Assembly (NCBI GenBank): GCA_905250075.1
Contig: CAJNOP010000091.1
Coordinates: 120,835 to 184,834, forward strand
DNA length: 64,000 bases
Direction of reading: 5' to 3'
Source: Rotaria sp. Silwood1
Taxonomy: Eukaryota; Rotifera; Eurotatoria; Philodinida; Philodinidae
Position 1 is the stretch's first letter, and every line of letters starts with the position of its first letter. The position numbers and the translations under genes were made by a program. This document shows, piece after piece, positions 22,146-33,845 of this stretch. The notes beneath the pieces are model-generated. The model saw only the letters and a program-made list of their open reading frames with translations. It had not been told where the DNA came from and did not search any database.

Positions 22146-23315
22146 CTAAGAATTAGCTAAAGGCTCTCCAGCAAATACATCTTGAAACATTTGTATCATG
22201 CTATTCCAATAGGCTTCGATAAGGGTCTCGCCTTTAGTATAGTGCGAAGGCATAGTTGTAGAATTGAAGAATCTCTCTGCATAGGTGCAAGGCTCACTGA
22301 CAGTTCCAAAAGGTTCTGTAATGCCCCAAGCAATAAACCGAGGTCAAACATTTAATATGAACCGGTGAGCATGGATTCATGTTAATATTGCTGATAACTT
22401 GCAATCCTTGGAAATAAAAAAGTGCATCGATGATTCTTGCAATCCAATCAGCATTCTTGATCTGAGGGTAGACGTAAGAACTCAAGTTTTTCCTTAAATT
22501 ACCAACAGGAAAGATTCTGGCTCGAAGACTTCTTAGTTCATCACTCGTGCTCATGATGTAAGCAGACCCTTGTAGGTGTGTTCCGTCAGAAGCAACTCCT
22601 AGATCAACCAACTGTTTGGCGTGTTCAATACTTAGTACTGTGAATATCACATTGCTGGGCATATTTTGAAACCGAGAAACGGCTGAATCGAAGTAGATCC
22701 GTAGTATGGTGATGAAGTGGCTCAAGCGCATGTTCTTGTAATACAAGGACTTTCCATGAAGCCAAATGCCAATGCTGACGTGACTGAGCTACAGTCGACA
22801 CTAGATGGCATTGTCCATGTAATCGGAAGTGTCTGTACAGTTTTAGGCAACATCGGATCGACTTGAGCCTTCAAGAGGATGAAATTTAGCTCGACTTAGT
22901 TGGATCATATTCGACATATTGAAATGAACAATATTCTCTAAAGGAATATTACGACGTTTTTGATAGTATTCGCCGAAAATAACGCTATCTGGATCGCTGT
23001 CATTAATTAGACGAGAAAGTTGTCGAGGCTGAAGACTACTTCTTTCAGGCCGTGTTACTATAATTTGTGGTGTTTTTTGTGCAAGTCCCCTTTCTAGAAT
23101 TGAAATTACCATGAAATAATAAGTAACTCCATTATGGAGGCTGGGGACCATAAATGAACCGACAGCTGACTTCATTGTCTTTTGATAAGTTCTGAAAGTT
23201 AAACCATAATTAACTCAATAACGCATCGCTCCGAGCACCTCATTTCAAGTCAAGTACACGTTTCCATCATCGGACACTCCATTCAAGATTGAGAAATTTG
23301 TTAATGGCGAAGTAT
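22146..23315 (-). pseudogene. Decayed Fn3 + TIGR03790-family gene of bacterial type
   Basis: An N-terminal fibronectin type III module (about 23290-23060) is visible as ILNGVSDDGNVYLT...NEVLGA...VPSLHNGVTYYFMVISI. The TIGR03790 domain, a bacterial family of unknown function, follows: LSRLINDSDPDSVIFGEYYQ, IPLENIVHFN, VQTLPITWTMPSSVDCSSV, GVASDGTHLQGSAYIMSTSD, DALFYFQGL and finally FGTVSEPCTYAERFF, KGETLIEAYWNSM and DVFAGEPLA. Two in-frame TGA codons lie in the Fn3 part and one near 22730. Frame changes lie near 22868, 22660 and 22330. The whole length is present, so decay looks recent relative to acquisition, or some breaks are assembly errors. A splice-acceptor-like TTTTAG at 23317 suggests eukaryotic processing. 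Family occurrence in bacteria makes horizontal transfer the likely origin; that is inference. Confidence 0.8.
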
Positions 23316-23319
23316 CTAA

Positions 23320-25630
23320 AATTAAAAAGATCTTCCATAAAGTTTGATATTGACTGATTAAAAGTTCAGCTTCGATAGGATTCTACATACACACGCAATC
23401 TTTTTGGGCACATATCGTTAGGAATATCCTCTTAAGCATCAAGGCAAAACAGTCACACTTCAATTTTGTTATAATACTAATTAAATAAAATTTTAAAAAA
23501 CAGTAAATTTATTGAAAATCGATATTGTATTAGTACAAGAAATATTTAATAAGAAAAGATATTTTAGCTACATACGTCTTATGTCGCACTGATGATAAAA
23601 TAGAATAGTAAAATGAAGAAATAAATAGATTATGATGCACAGTTAAATATATCGAACAGTAGATAAAAAAATCGAATATATGGTGCCCATCTGCAGAATG
23701 TAAGTGTGAGTGTGAGGGGTTAGATAAGTGTTAGCTTTCTCCACAGGCATCTTCAAATCAGCATTCACATTCTAGTCTTTCAAAATCAAGTATGTTTTCG
23801 AATACAGTTATAAAGTGCTTGTGACGGCATCCATTTATTGAAAAAATCCTCAATGAAATTAGTAAAATAGCATTAATCGTTTCGAATTTGATATAATGCA
23901 GCAGAAGAATGCATTGCGTCCAAAAGCGTTTTATGATGAATCTAGAAGTGCACATTTTATACGAGTTGTTCGAATATTCACTCTTGTTTTTCTGTCGACG
24001 TGTCTTAAAGATGTTAGATTGTAGGAATGTGGTCATTGGTAAACAGAGACCCCACGTCCATACCTCCCTTAGCTAACTGTTCGATTCAATTGAGCTTGTT
24101 GAATAAATAGAAATTGCAACAACATAGAGAAGACAAGAAAAAAAGAGTATAAAATGGAATTTTTTGGCAAGATATCGGAAAATACTAGATCCAGCTCGTC
24201 TATCTCATTATCGACAATACAGCTATGGTTGACACATTTCAAATTCAAAGCCTAGACAAATTTCCATCAAAAGACCATTGTATTAACGAAAACCAATGAA
24301 GACACCATAATATTGTTCTAACATAGAAAAATGTCATTAATACCTAGTGAGAGCCCGCTAACACTTGCCGTGAACGTCACAGCGTTTGATTCATGGTGAA
24401 ACTGACAAGGCGGGATAATGGTAATGAAGACTTCTCTTACTCTTAATTGATACTCACATAATGAGTCGTTTAGAATACGTTTTCTTGTGACTGTAAATGC
24501 GAAATGAGAAGATGAATCAGACGTGAACATTCTTTCAACCAAACTCACTTGTCTCTGAACCATATTTTCGAACCTATCTATCATTGTGTTCAACAAGAGA
24601 ATTTTTCGATAGAACTATGCAGAAATTGGACATTAGAGTGCCTGAGTCGGTGTCAATAGTCTAATGCAGGTCGGTGATTCATTCTGTGCAGTTGAGGTCG
24701 ACGAAAGTTGCTGCGGCAAACAGAAGAATTATGGTGGATGTGTTGTTCTAGTAGAATCGTAAACCTTTGGTGAAATAAAGGTTCACATACGACGATCCTT
24801 TATAGTTCCTGTTGATTAGTGAGACCTACAGGTATCAATTTTAATTATCAGTCAATACATTCTAACCGGGAACGTACCTTGCTGCAGATGGATGGTGTAT
24901 CTAACTTACACTTTGCAACAATGCCAACTACTTTCATTTGACCGTAAACGCCTTAGTAAATTACATAGATCCAAAAACTAGTGTTCCTGCTCATAATGTC
25001 GAAAATGTTTGGTTGAAGCCAAAATTTAAATAAAAGAAACAATTCTATCTTCATCGTACATAAATCAACTCTTAGTCCTAAGAAAATATACACATGGTGA
25101 CAAGAATTCTATGATAAGTTCTGCGAACACATTGTTCGTCAAATTTCTGCTCTCTATTCTGTAACATAATTCCCTTTGACTGTTTTTTTTCAAATATTTG
25201 ATGTCTCTCTCACATCATGTATTGGGTATCTGTCAATCACTTGACATACATCCTATAATCTAGCGTTATCTTCCAAAAACTTCTTTGATTTGATCTATTG
25301 CTTTGACCAATCGACTCTTTTTCTCTTTTTATCATTAGTCAGTAATGTTCCATGCAAGCTATAAGTGTATTTATGACTTGTTCGGATGCATTACTTCATT
25401 GATCTAATGATTTTTTTCAATGGCAGCAGAATACGTCATAGACGAAAACTAGTCAAGATAGAATCAAACAATGGTGACTATTATCAAAAAGATAAGCCAG
25501 CATGATTCATATTTGTACATTCCTCATTTCTGTTCCCGTTCTTTCACTTCATTGGTAGTAACGTTCTGTTTTATCTTAGTGTTCGATTCGATTTAAAGCG
25601 CACCAATAGATTGATTGTCTTGACATTTTA
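23320..25630. other. Long stretch without a supported gene
   Basis: Contains a GT-rich patch at 23699-23717. A minus-strand frame at 24318-24596 (SNAVTFTASVSGLSLG near its end, then a GTATTA donor-like site) might be a relic beta-sandwich exon, but I cannot place it. The frame at 23758-24036 is not convincing. No upstream exon of the TIGR03790 gene is identifiable. Confidence 0.5.
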
Positions 25631-25633
25631 GAT

Positions 25634-26434
25634 ATGAGCGCCCATTCACGACCAGATTTGTGTTTACTCAGTTGGAATATTTTAGCACCTTGTTGGGTAA
25701 ATCAAGATTGGTATCCAACTCTATTCGAGATAGCGGTGAATCATCGTGAACGAATAAACAAGATTGCCAATAGAATCTTATCACTTGAGCACGATATTGT
25801 CCTAATTCAAGAGGCACAGGAAGATACTGTTCAATTATTGAGAAAAAAACTAGACGAGCATTATGTATTTCATTCGGCATGGAACCATCCAACTGCAGCA
25901 TCCGTACGCAATGGTCTTCTGACATTAATCAGGAAGGATTGGAAATATGCTTCGACAGCGAGGATGACCCACAGTATTCTTGATTTGGACAAAGGTGAAG
26001 CCATTCAGATTATAACAATACCTTCCAAGAATATTCATATCGTCAATCTTCATCTCGATTATATCGATCGATTAGACCAAGCTAAGATGGTGAAAGACAA
26101 GTGTAGAATAATGCTTGGTACTGATAATCTTGTGACTATTATAGCTGGCGACATGAATGCCGAAACAGATGAATGTGATAGATTCGAATGGAATGAATTT
26201 AAAGATGTTTTTCGTGAATCGAATCACTGTATACGAATTCCAACCTATTATCCGGATCCAGCATGTTCAGAATGCAATACAGCCGTTGATCATATATTCT
26301 ATAATCCACATCAAATCAAATTGATTGAAAACGGTAAAGCATGGGATACTCCAAATGGAACACTCAAAGATGCTCTAACACAGTTCGGAAGCGACCATAT
26401 CTATATTTGGGCCAATTTCAACTTTCATCCATAA
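25634..26434 (+). CDS. Endonuclease/exonuclease/phosphatase (EEP) family protein
   Basis: Metal-dependent phosphodiesterase fold shared by CCR4/nocturnin deadenylases, DNase I and sphingomyelinase-type enzymes. The single exon encodes 266 residues. All catalytic signatures are present: SWNILAP with Asn15, IQEAQE with Glu60, VNLHLDY with His140, AGDMNAE with Asp173 and Asn175, AVDHIFYNP with Asp219, and a terminal GSDH with Asp254 and His255. The length is about that of a bare EEP domain, without the leucine-rich repeat of CCR4. The substrate cannot be read from sequence; the WNILAP opening resembles the CCR4/nocturnin-like branch. The ATG at 25634 lies just after TTTTAG, so a 5' non-coding or coding exon upstream is possible. 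The intact, intronless gene sits between decayed genes. Confidence 0.85.
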   Translation: MSAHSRPDLCLLSWNILAPCWVNQDWYPTLFEIAVNHRERINKIANRILSLEHDIVLIQEAQEDTVQLLRKKLDEHYVFHSAWNHPTAASVRNGLLTLIRKDWKYASTARMTHSILDLDKGEAIQIITIPSKNIHIVNLHLDYIDRLDQAKMVKDKCRIMLGTDNLVTIIAGDMNAETDECDRFEWNEFKDVFRESNHCIRIPTYYPDPACSECNTAVDHIFYNPHQIKLIENGKAWDTPNGTLKDALTQFGSDHIYIWANFNFHP

Positions 26435-26439
26435 GCGAA

Positions 26440-27540
26440 TTAAATCGAAGAGAAAACACTTGGCTTAATCGAATTTCGTTTGATGTTCTTGTATACTGTT
26501 AGTGATATACTTTGTGAAATTCGTTTGCTTGCGAGTGTTGAACTATATGGCGAAAAACCTGAGATAAAACTCACTTCTTCAACGAAATATATTCACCGTA
26601 CAGAAATGAGAAATTCAAGGAGATTACGTGAGATTCATTGTTGAGAGCGTGCACATCCGAATTGTATGCGCCAATCTTTGTAAACTCATTAGTGGAGTTA
26701 TGTGTGACAGTGTTTCAAGCCTCTTCATTGTGGAATACCTTGAATTACCTAAACTGCTTCGAAATCCAAACAATTCGAGAAAATCAAGTGGAATTAACAG
26801 TTTGGTGCTCCTGAATTGAGATTGTATGTGTCAGTCTTCGTAACTTCTTCAGTGGATTTATGTTTCTTAATGTTTCGAGCTACCTTCATTTTTGAATACC
26901 TCAAGTTTGCCGGCCTCTACTTCAATATCTTTTGAATTTTCAATTTCTAAATGTCACACCCATCCTCGATGTTTAGCTTCAATCTAATGTTTTCTTCACA
27001 CATTTTCCTCTTCGACTTTTTTCTTTCCTGCTTTTTCTGTCAATATAGTTTTGTCCGATATGTAGACTTCATAAAAGGAACGGAGACATACATGATTGAC
27101 TATATGTCACTGCGAAAAAAAAACTGTCATTGGTTAAATAGGCTAAAACAAATGTAATCTAATAGCTCATCAAAATTATCATCTAGTCAATTTGTGGCGC
27201 TTCACCAATTCTCACTGTAACGTTCACTAAAAAAAAACATTCATACCACACCCTCCTTTGACAATCGCACACAATGAAACCCAGTGTCATCTATCTTTCA
27301 TCGGTTAAGACTAATAGAAGCTCTCTATTTATCAATGCCGATGTTTGCTGTATATATTCAAAGGTGTGTTATCGAATATCGTAGGTCATATCAAGTGCAG
27401 AACTCGAGATAAGCAATCTACATTTGGAGATGAAATATATGCTAGAGAAACGGCATATTTATTGCTCGTGTCTCGTAGAATTCTCGATCGAAATTCATAC
27501 CTTTGTGAATTCTTCACTACAGACGATAGTTATTATTTTG
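26440..27540. other. Non-coding, with a diverged direct duplication
   Basis: Segments at about 26655-26745 and 26814-26905 are diverged direct copies offset by about 159 bp. Both contain ATTGTATG, then ...AGTGGA, GTTTC.AGC and TTCATT. No protein is supported. The open frame 27345-27557 has no family features. Confidence 0.5.
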
Positions 27541-27541
27541 A

Positions 27542-28191
27542 ATGCATACAGCTATAGTAACAGAGAGCAAAGAGATAGAATCTAGTCGAACAGATGATTT
27601 TTCAGAGCCGTTGACCCATCGTTTAGCCGATATCTTCGATTGTGAATCAATCTCGCAATTAGTCAATGGTGCCCATCGTGGTGAATCATCTCGTCAAGAT
27701 TGGACTAACAGTGATGAGTGTGTTGAAGGTCCAAGAATCGACTATGATATGTTGATGCAGATGATTACCGATGACAGTTCAGTTTTTTTGCTGTTTTTCG
27801 ATCGAGAATCAAAAGTTTTAATTTTGGTTGCGTCTCGTTGCAAGACGCCGCGATGACTAAGAATATTCGTACAGATTGTTCCGTTCCTTTACAGTATGAT
27901 AAAGAAATCAAAAGTACTCTTCTTGAAATGTTAGTCGTGCGTCCTGACCTACAAAAATAAGGCTACAGAAAATTCATTATATCAGTGGCCGAAAACTTTG
28001 CTCGTCGTCCTTGGCATGCCCAATTAATGAAAATGAGCATTCTTGTCTAACGAGCTGAATTAGTCGCTTATTACTTTCGTCGTGGTTATTCTGACACTGG
28101 TCGACGGCAACCATTTTCCACGCCTGACACTCGAGTTGGCGTCCCAAAGAAAAATGATTTGGAAATTTGTATTTTGGCAAAATATCTCTAA
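27542..28191 (+). pseudogene. GNAT N-acetyltransferase pseudogene
   Basis: The N-terminal part (27542-27830) is GNAT-like: LADIFDCESISQLVNGAHRG, then DYDMLMQMITDDSSVFLLFF. A frameshift near 27830-27855 leads to a frame with LLEMLVVRPDLQK, the beta-4 region. A TAA at 27958-27960 follows in front of GYRKFIISVAENFA, the acetyl-CoA pyrophosphate loop. A second TAA lies before RAELVAYYFRRGYSDTGRRQ, the typical C-terminal helix and strand. It ends at TAA 28191. The fold can be followed to the end, but one frame change and two nonsense codons rule out a full product. It belongs to the small-molecule GNAT type, not the GNAT domain of the 40-kb gene. Confidence 0.8.
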
Positions 28192-28194
28192 AGC

Positions 28195-30020
28195 GTCATA
28201 AATCGAATTGCTGAAATATTGCTTTCGGACTATTTATGAGAGACTTTATTAGGCGACAAAAATTTTTTCTACTAGAAAAAGAGCTAACTATAATACTTTT
28301 TCGATGTTGGCCAATACTTTCTTGCTGTTTTAATTCAAACCGATAATTAAATATTTATCTTTATTCTTAAATGATAGTCTAATATAGTTTATTTATGGAA
28401 GCCTATTCGTCTGTCTCAAGATTCTCACTGACCATCAAAAGTATTTCTACGTCGTATTGCCAAAAAAACTGGATTTTCGACAATTGCCGAAAGTTCAATT
28501 GATTTGAGATCAAAGTTTCAATACAAACACAACTTTTGGCAATTGCCGAAAGTCAACTGCCAAAGTTGTACTGCAAAATTCATGCTATCCAGATAAACGT
28601 GATTATCATGGCGGAGTTGATAACACTAGCTAATTTTAATAATTACATCTCAAAAAGAAAGCATTATCTGTAAATTCTGTCGAGATACAGAGTCACAACC
28701 TCGAAATTATTTCAAGTTAAATGATTGTATTAGACTTGTAGTTTAGATCGATACTATTATTTTCATGTGCATAGTTATTTACAGGCGTTATTATGGATCG
28801 AAAAGTTACATCATTAATTCTTCCTAGTCAAATACGAAAGTCTACGGGATGCGTGTGTTTGCAGAAAATTTTCAGAAACTCGCGTTTACTTACAATAGAT
28901 TTTTTAAAGTATAGTGTCTTATTAATGAAGATGCAAACTATTTTAAAGATTTGCAATCTTTGTGAGTAAATGCAAGACGACAGCATATACACAGATGTAC
29001 AGATCGCAAACACGTGTATAGAGAAACAATTTTCAAAATTTTTAAGCAAACCATATGATACCGTGTATGGCTTTTATTAGTGCATGTTTATGCAAAATGT
29101 TACCAGCGTGTGCCTGAAAAATGACTAGAATTTTGTTAAATTCTGCATGTTAGTGCAAAAAGGTCGTATTTATGAGAACTATCACTAAAATTATTCTGCA
29201 TTGATATGCAAACTACTGCAATTTGTGTAGGATGCATGCTGCTCTGTGCAAGAGTGCAATATTTTTCTTCAGCATTTATATATGTGTTCCAAATTAACAT
29301 GAGACCATTCTTATATACTCTCACTATATTGGTTCAAAAACCTTGTTCAATTTTTCGAATTCACTTATAGTTATTAGGATTCATGTGCACATGTCCGTAG
29401 TAGTTATCTTCGTTTATTGCGCATTCTGAAATTGCCTTACATGTACACGCGTGAGCGATCTACAAAGGCATTCATATGTCTTTACATACAGCAACAATAT
29501 TAAATGTATACATGCGCAAAATTTCATGCATATAAACATGAATATAGTTTATGCTCTGACGCGTTCCAACGCATACCGTGTCATAATCATTCATGCATGT
29601 ATACACAGCACTATTGCTGTGTATGTACACATTTTAAAAGTTTTCGCATTTGACTGGGTTGTTGTTTTTTTTTGGAGAGAATGTAACGGTAGAAGAATAA
29701 TATATTATAGAGTAAAATGAATCATACATGCTGGAAAAAAAGACCCTAACTAATCGATCAACCAAACATTTGTTGCTCCACTTCGTGTGACTTTTTCGTC
29801 TTTTATAGCCATTACCACGTTAAAAGAAAAGCAAAATAACAGCTTGTAAGTTGTTTGTAAAATTAGTTTCGTACTGTGGAAATGAATACGTGTGTCCTGC
29901 AAATGTATATTTTTGAGTATTACTTAATTGCACAATAACGACATACGTGGGTGATGCGCGCAGTAGTGTAACAAATTTGATTACTACCCACTGGTTGAAT
30001 GTAAATATAGACCAACTATC
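28195..30020. other. Non-coding, short repeats and hairpins
   Basis: The 14-mer CAATTGCCGAAAGT occurs twice (28481-28494, 28540-28553). From 28.8 to 29.65 kb the sequence is rich in TGCA/ATGCAT and TGTAC words. A perfect hairpin lies at 29601-29624 (atacacagca-ctat-tgctgtgtat). No gene is supported. Confidence 0.55.
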
Positions 30021-30027
30021 ATTTACA

Positions 30028-30035
30028 TATAAATA
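30028..30035 (+). promoter_or_regulatory. TATA box of the small orphan gene
   Basis: TATAAATA about 50 bp upstream of the ATG at 30084, predicting a 5' leader of about 20-25 bp. Confidence 0.5.
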
Positions 30036-30083
30036 TGAAACCAAATATCGGAAAAGAGAGTCAACAAAATCGAATAAATTGCC

Positions 30084-30356
30084 ATGCAGTGTTATACGCG
30101 TCAACTGATTTCCAAAATCATTCGTATTCCGGTCATCAGACGAGACAACTATTATAGGAATGAAACAGAAATCAAAATGGCTCAACAACAATATCTTAAT
30201 GTTGATTGCAGCTGTGCATCAGAAGAAATCATCAAAGCGCATCGCACACCTGACGTTCCATTGAATATATTGCAAGAGCGTACAATTGAAGAGATACGCA
30301 ATAAAGGTGCTGAAAAAGAGCCACAATGGAATACGACGAAAGACTTTACACATTAA
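30084..30356 (+). CDS. Small protein of unknown function, 90 residues
   Basis: An intronless 90-residue frame with a TATAAATA box about 50 bp upstream and an AATAAA poly(A) signal at 30413-30418, about 57 bp past the stop. The N-terminus (MQCYTRQLISKIIRIPVIRR) is Arg/Lys-rich, lacks acidic residues and could be a mitochondrial presequence. The remainder is hydrophilic, with NVDCSCASEEIIKAH and ERTIEEIRNKGAEKE. Base composition is richer in G/C than its flanks. No family is recognised. The flanking signals and composition make it more likely real than the many other short frames here. Confidence 0.5.
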   Translation: MQCYTRQLISKIIRIPVIRRDNYYRNETEIKMAQQQYLNVDCSCASEEIIKAHRTPDVPLNILQERTIEEIRNKGAEKEPQWNTTKDFTH

Positions 30357-30412
30357 TAATATCTGGTACATTTTGTGTTACATCATTTAATATCTTTCTT
30401 TTTGAAGTTTTT

Positions 30413-30418
30413 AATAAA
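30413..30418 (+). terminator. Poly(A) signal of the small orphan gene
   Basis: AATAAA about 57 bp after the TAA at 30356. Confidence 0.5.
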
Positions 30419-30424
30419 ACAAGA

Positions 30425-31770
30425 GTGAAAAAAAATTTTTTCTTTGTGTGTGCTCGGGTGATTCGTCTTCTTTTCTTTGTAGTGTCTGTACAAAATTGAA
30501 TATTTTCTATTTTTTTTTCTATTTCATTTCATGATATTCACTGTTAATGGACAGTTTCATTGCAAAAATATTTAGTCTATTTCAGATACGAACAAACGCG
30601 GATTTTACAGTAGAACTTAAGTATTCATAAGAAAAATTTGTTTTTCTTGTATAGCATGAATCTTCATGTATTTGTTACGGAGAAAAAAACATATCAATGT
30701 CACTCTGCACTCAAGCAAGAGATGTTTTTGGCATTCTTTTCGTCCCAAGAGCAACTAATGTCATTTTGATCTCTCTCCCTGTACGTATAGATCAAGTTGT
30801 CAGTATTTCTTTTTCTATTAATTTTCGTCATTGATGTATGCTTGTGCGCGTACTTGAAGTTTGGAATAAAATGAAAAACAAATATTAACAAACATCTAAT
30901 CAAGATTAGATCATACAGAAGTGAATTAAATCTGTTCGAGTCAGTTGAATAGAAACCAAAAACATCACATAAGAGTTCAAGTAATTACTTCAATTTTGAA
31001 TATTTAAAGTGCCTCCCAGTCTTTGCATAATACTTGCTTTCAGCTTCAAAAATCCGTTTAACTTCTATCTTGACCAGAAATCGAATGACAGCTTTAGGAT
31101 AACCTTAAACAAACATTTGTAAGTGTCTCGATTGAAACGTACAAATCATTTTCTTCTTCTAGTTCAATTGTTTTAGATGAACAAACCATTGAGTACCATA
31201 TAATGCTTGCCAAACTGCACCTACATATGTAGTAATCTTTCACTGACAAAGGATATACAAAAACAAAAATTCAATACAATAAGGTGTAGTCCAATCTTCG
31301 TCTTAAGGAGCCTCAGTTGTAGAGACTCCGAAAGCTGTCAACGCTCTATTTACGACAAACAAGATAAATTTCAAATGCGTAGAAACATGAATACCCATTG
31401 TGGACATGTTTTGAATACTTTGACTTGAAAAGGAAAAGATGCAAGCATGATCTATCAAAATAAAGAAGAATATTTGCTTAGCTATTGTCTGATCATCGAA
31501 CACTTTTTTAAAGTCCCGGACATACAAAAGCAAAAACAGAAGTTTTTATTCTTTTGTTTATAAATTGTTCGAGTGTGATGAACTAACCAAGACTATCTCT
31601 GTTGTCAATTTTTTAGAGTGATTTGACACATGAAAATTTTCAGTTTTTTTTTTAAATACTTTCACTCACTTGCTAGTAGGAGTCAAACTGATCTACAGCA
31701 GACGGTTCTCATCTACTAGGGTTAATATACTATAGTGAACTCGTAGATCTGCACATCTAACAACTAAACA
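30425..31770. other. No gene seen
   Basis: AT-rich. Frames at 31207-31428 and on the opposite strand at 31303-31533 overlap each other and show no motif. Confidence 0.55.
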
Positions 31771-31779
31771 ACAGTTGAT

Positions 31780-33151
31780 TCAGATGCAGCAAGCGATCAG
31801 TTGTTTACAACGCAATTCGATTATCGACAGCTCAAGAAAGGTAGGAAATAAAATGTAAATCTGTCGAACTAAATATATGCATGATCTATTTTGTCGTCTG
31901 TTTGAAGACCTTGTTATTGTTATGGCTTATAGCTCTGCCCTGAGCAGACTGAAAACACTCGTTGAAATTGGTACAAATATTTCCACTAAAGGATTTGTTG
32001 ATCAGTGCGTACTTTATTGCACTTTGAAAATATCGTTTGCCAATTTTTTCTTGTTCGACTTACCGGTTGCTGTCATTATGCTTCTAATCTGCTGGTTGTA
32101 ACTACAAATCTTGTACAATCGCAAAGAGTAAGTTTGCAATCATACTCGTTGTTATCATTTTCATCTTCATATGCACAATTATGGAATCTTTCGGTGGAAA
32201 GTCAACTTGACTTTGCACGACTCGCGGAAACATTTGAAAACTATTCTTAAAAAGCAAGACTATGACTTAAGGGCATACAGCTGGTGTCAGCGCACTGTTA
32301 CTATTCTTTTCATTGTCTTGGTCTTTCTCTGGGTGACAGGCAACTTTTTAAGTAGCTCTGAAGGACAAATCATATTTGGGAAGAAGATTTAGAAGATAAT
32401 TTTAATATAGAAAACTATCTGCCTTGATTAGAAAATCGGAAATATAACTCAATTATTCAATAGAATCAACTGTTGAAATTATTTCTATGGGGTGTATTCA
32501 TATAGTAAGGTGCTGGATTAGCTATTGCTGATGGATTCAAAGTTTGTTTTCACTTGACGAATATTTTTCTACATGTAATTGCGTTTATAGACATCAAATC
32601 TATCGACAACTATTGTTCGTCTTCTTTACTTTATTGTTGGAGCATCTAAAACACTCATAATTTTTATTGTAATTATCATCAGTGCTATTTTCACCGAATT
32701 TACAGGAAATATCGCATGTGCTAGCATCTTAATTCCTATTCTCGATAGCATCGTAAGAAATTTTGCTTTTCTCTTTGTCTATCATTCAGCTTCTACTGTC
32801 TTTTTTTTCGTTAAGTCTCACACGATTAACAACCATCCAACTTATCTTATTATGTCATCATGCATGGCTGCTTTGCTATCGTTCATGTTATCAATCGGTA
32901 AGTTGTTCGTTTTCATTTTTGTTCGAGTCAATGACAAATAACTGTTTCTAGCTATTCCACCAAATGCCATAATATTCTCCAATGGTCATGTAAGAATCAT
33001 GGATTTGCTCAAAGCAGGCATTAGTCTTGAAATTATCGTTATCTTTGTAATTTTGTTTGCATCGATCACTTTTCTTGGACCTATCTTCCATGCTCCTCAA
33101 CCATCGTTCGTTAATAATGTCACCATGCCAACAAACAATACGATGGAATGA
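31780..33151 (+). pseudogene. SLC13-type sodium/dicarboxylate transporter, decayed
   Basis: Membrane cotransporter of the DASS/SLC13 family, recognised from several segments in order. MAYSSAL...GTNISTKGFVDQ (31920-32005) corresponds to the first Na+-site loop. FANFFLFDLPVAVIMLLICW follows and is broken by a TAA at 32099. HLKTILKKQDYD precedes a helix TVTILFIVLVFLWVTG. GAGLAIADGFK lies near 32510. Then come KTLIIFIVIIISAIFTEFTG with NIACASILIPILDSI, ending at a GTAAGA donor near 32755. The exon HPTYLIMSSCMAALLSFMLS ends at GTAAGT, and the last exon 32952-33151 begins IPPNAIIFSNGHVRIMDLLK. The last three exons are open with matching phases, while the front half has nonsense and frame changes. 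The gene is probably dead. Confidence 0.75.
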
Positions 33152-33159
33152 TAAAGATG

Positions 33160-33840
33160 AAAGACATACAAACATTTTTTTATCTGCTCTATCGAATGTC
33201 CTATAGCTATTTCTGATATATTTTTGACCGCTATCAACATTTTTTGAAAATAAAAAGAAATGATAATTACTGCAATAAATTATATTATAATTCATAGAAG
33301 CATGATTAGGCACGAGAAAAAGTGTATGCATCATAAGACAAATAGTCTATACATATTAAGGATGAAACTTATCCTCAAGATTATAGTTGCTCATAGCCGA
33401 GACGATCCGACTTGGATATAAATACTTTGACGCTTGCAAATTTTCAAAAAGATAGTCTCTGTTGTCCTGGCTTGATGTGTTCTTATGAATGGAGCCCTTT
33501 TCTCCATCTACTTCTGTCTTGTTCTCAAAGAAATTAATTTAATCTCCGAACATTCATTTGAAAAAGTAGCAATTCTTTCGAAAACATATTGAAAACAATA
33601 GTGCTTTTATGGACCTTGGTCCTTTTATCAGTAATGCATCCAGACATGTTTCGACAAAAAAAAATATTTCTATAGATACTATAGAGAGCATTGCAATATA
33701 AATTGAATATAAAAGTAGACGTGTTTCTTTTTATTAAAAAAAAGCAGAATACAAAAGAAAAGAAAAAACAACAAACTAATAAATTATGAGTAAAACTAAC
33801 ACAATCGTTTGTATAAGTATAAGATAAATAACAAAAAAAA
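33160..33840. other. No gene seen
   Basis: AT-rich spacer between the SLC13 remnant and the methyltransferase remnant. Confidence 0.6.
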
Positions 33841-33845
33841 GAACT

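Noticed and set aside
22680-23300. TGA read as Trp (alternative genetic code), suggested by TGA at Trp-like positions in the Fn3 part
   Set aside because: Intact genes in the window use TGG for Trp, and the same gene also has frame changes, so decay explains it better.
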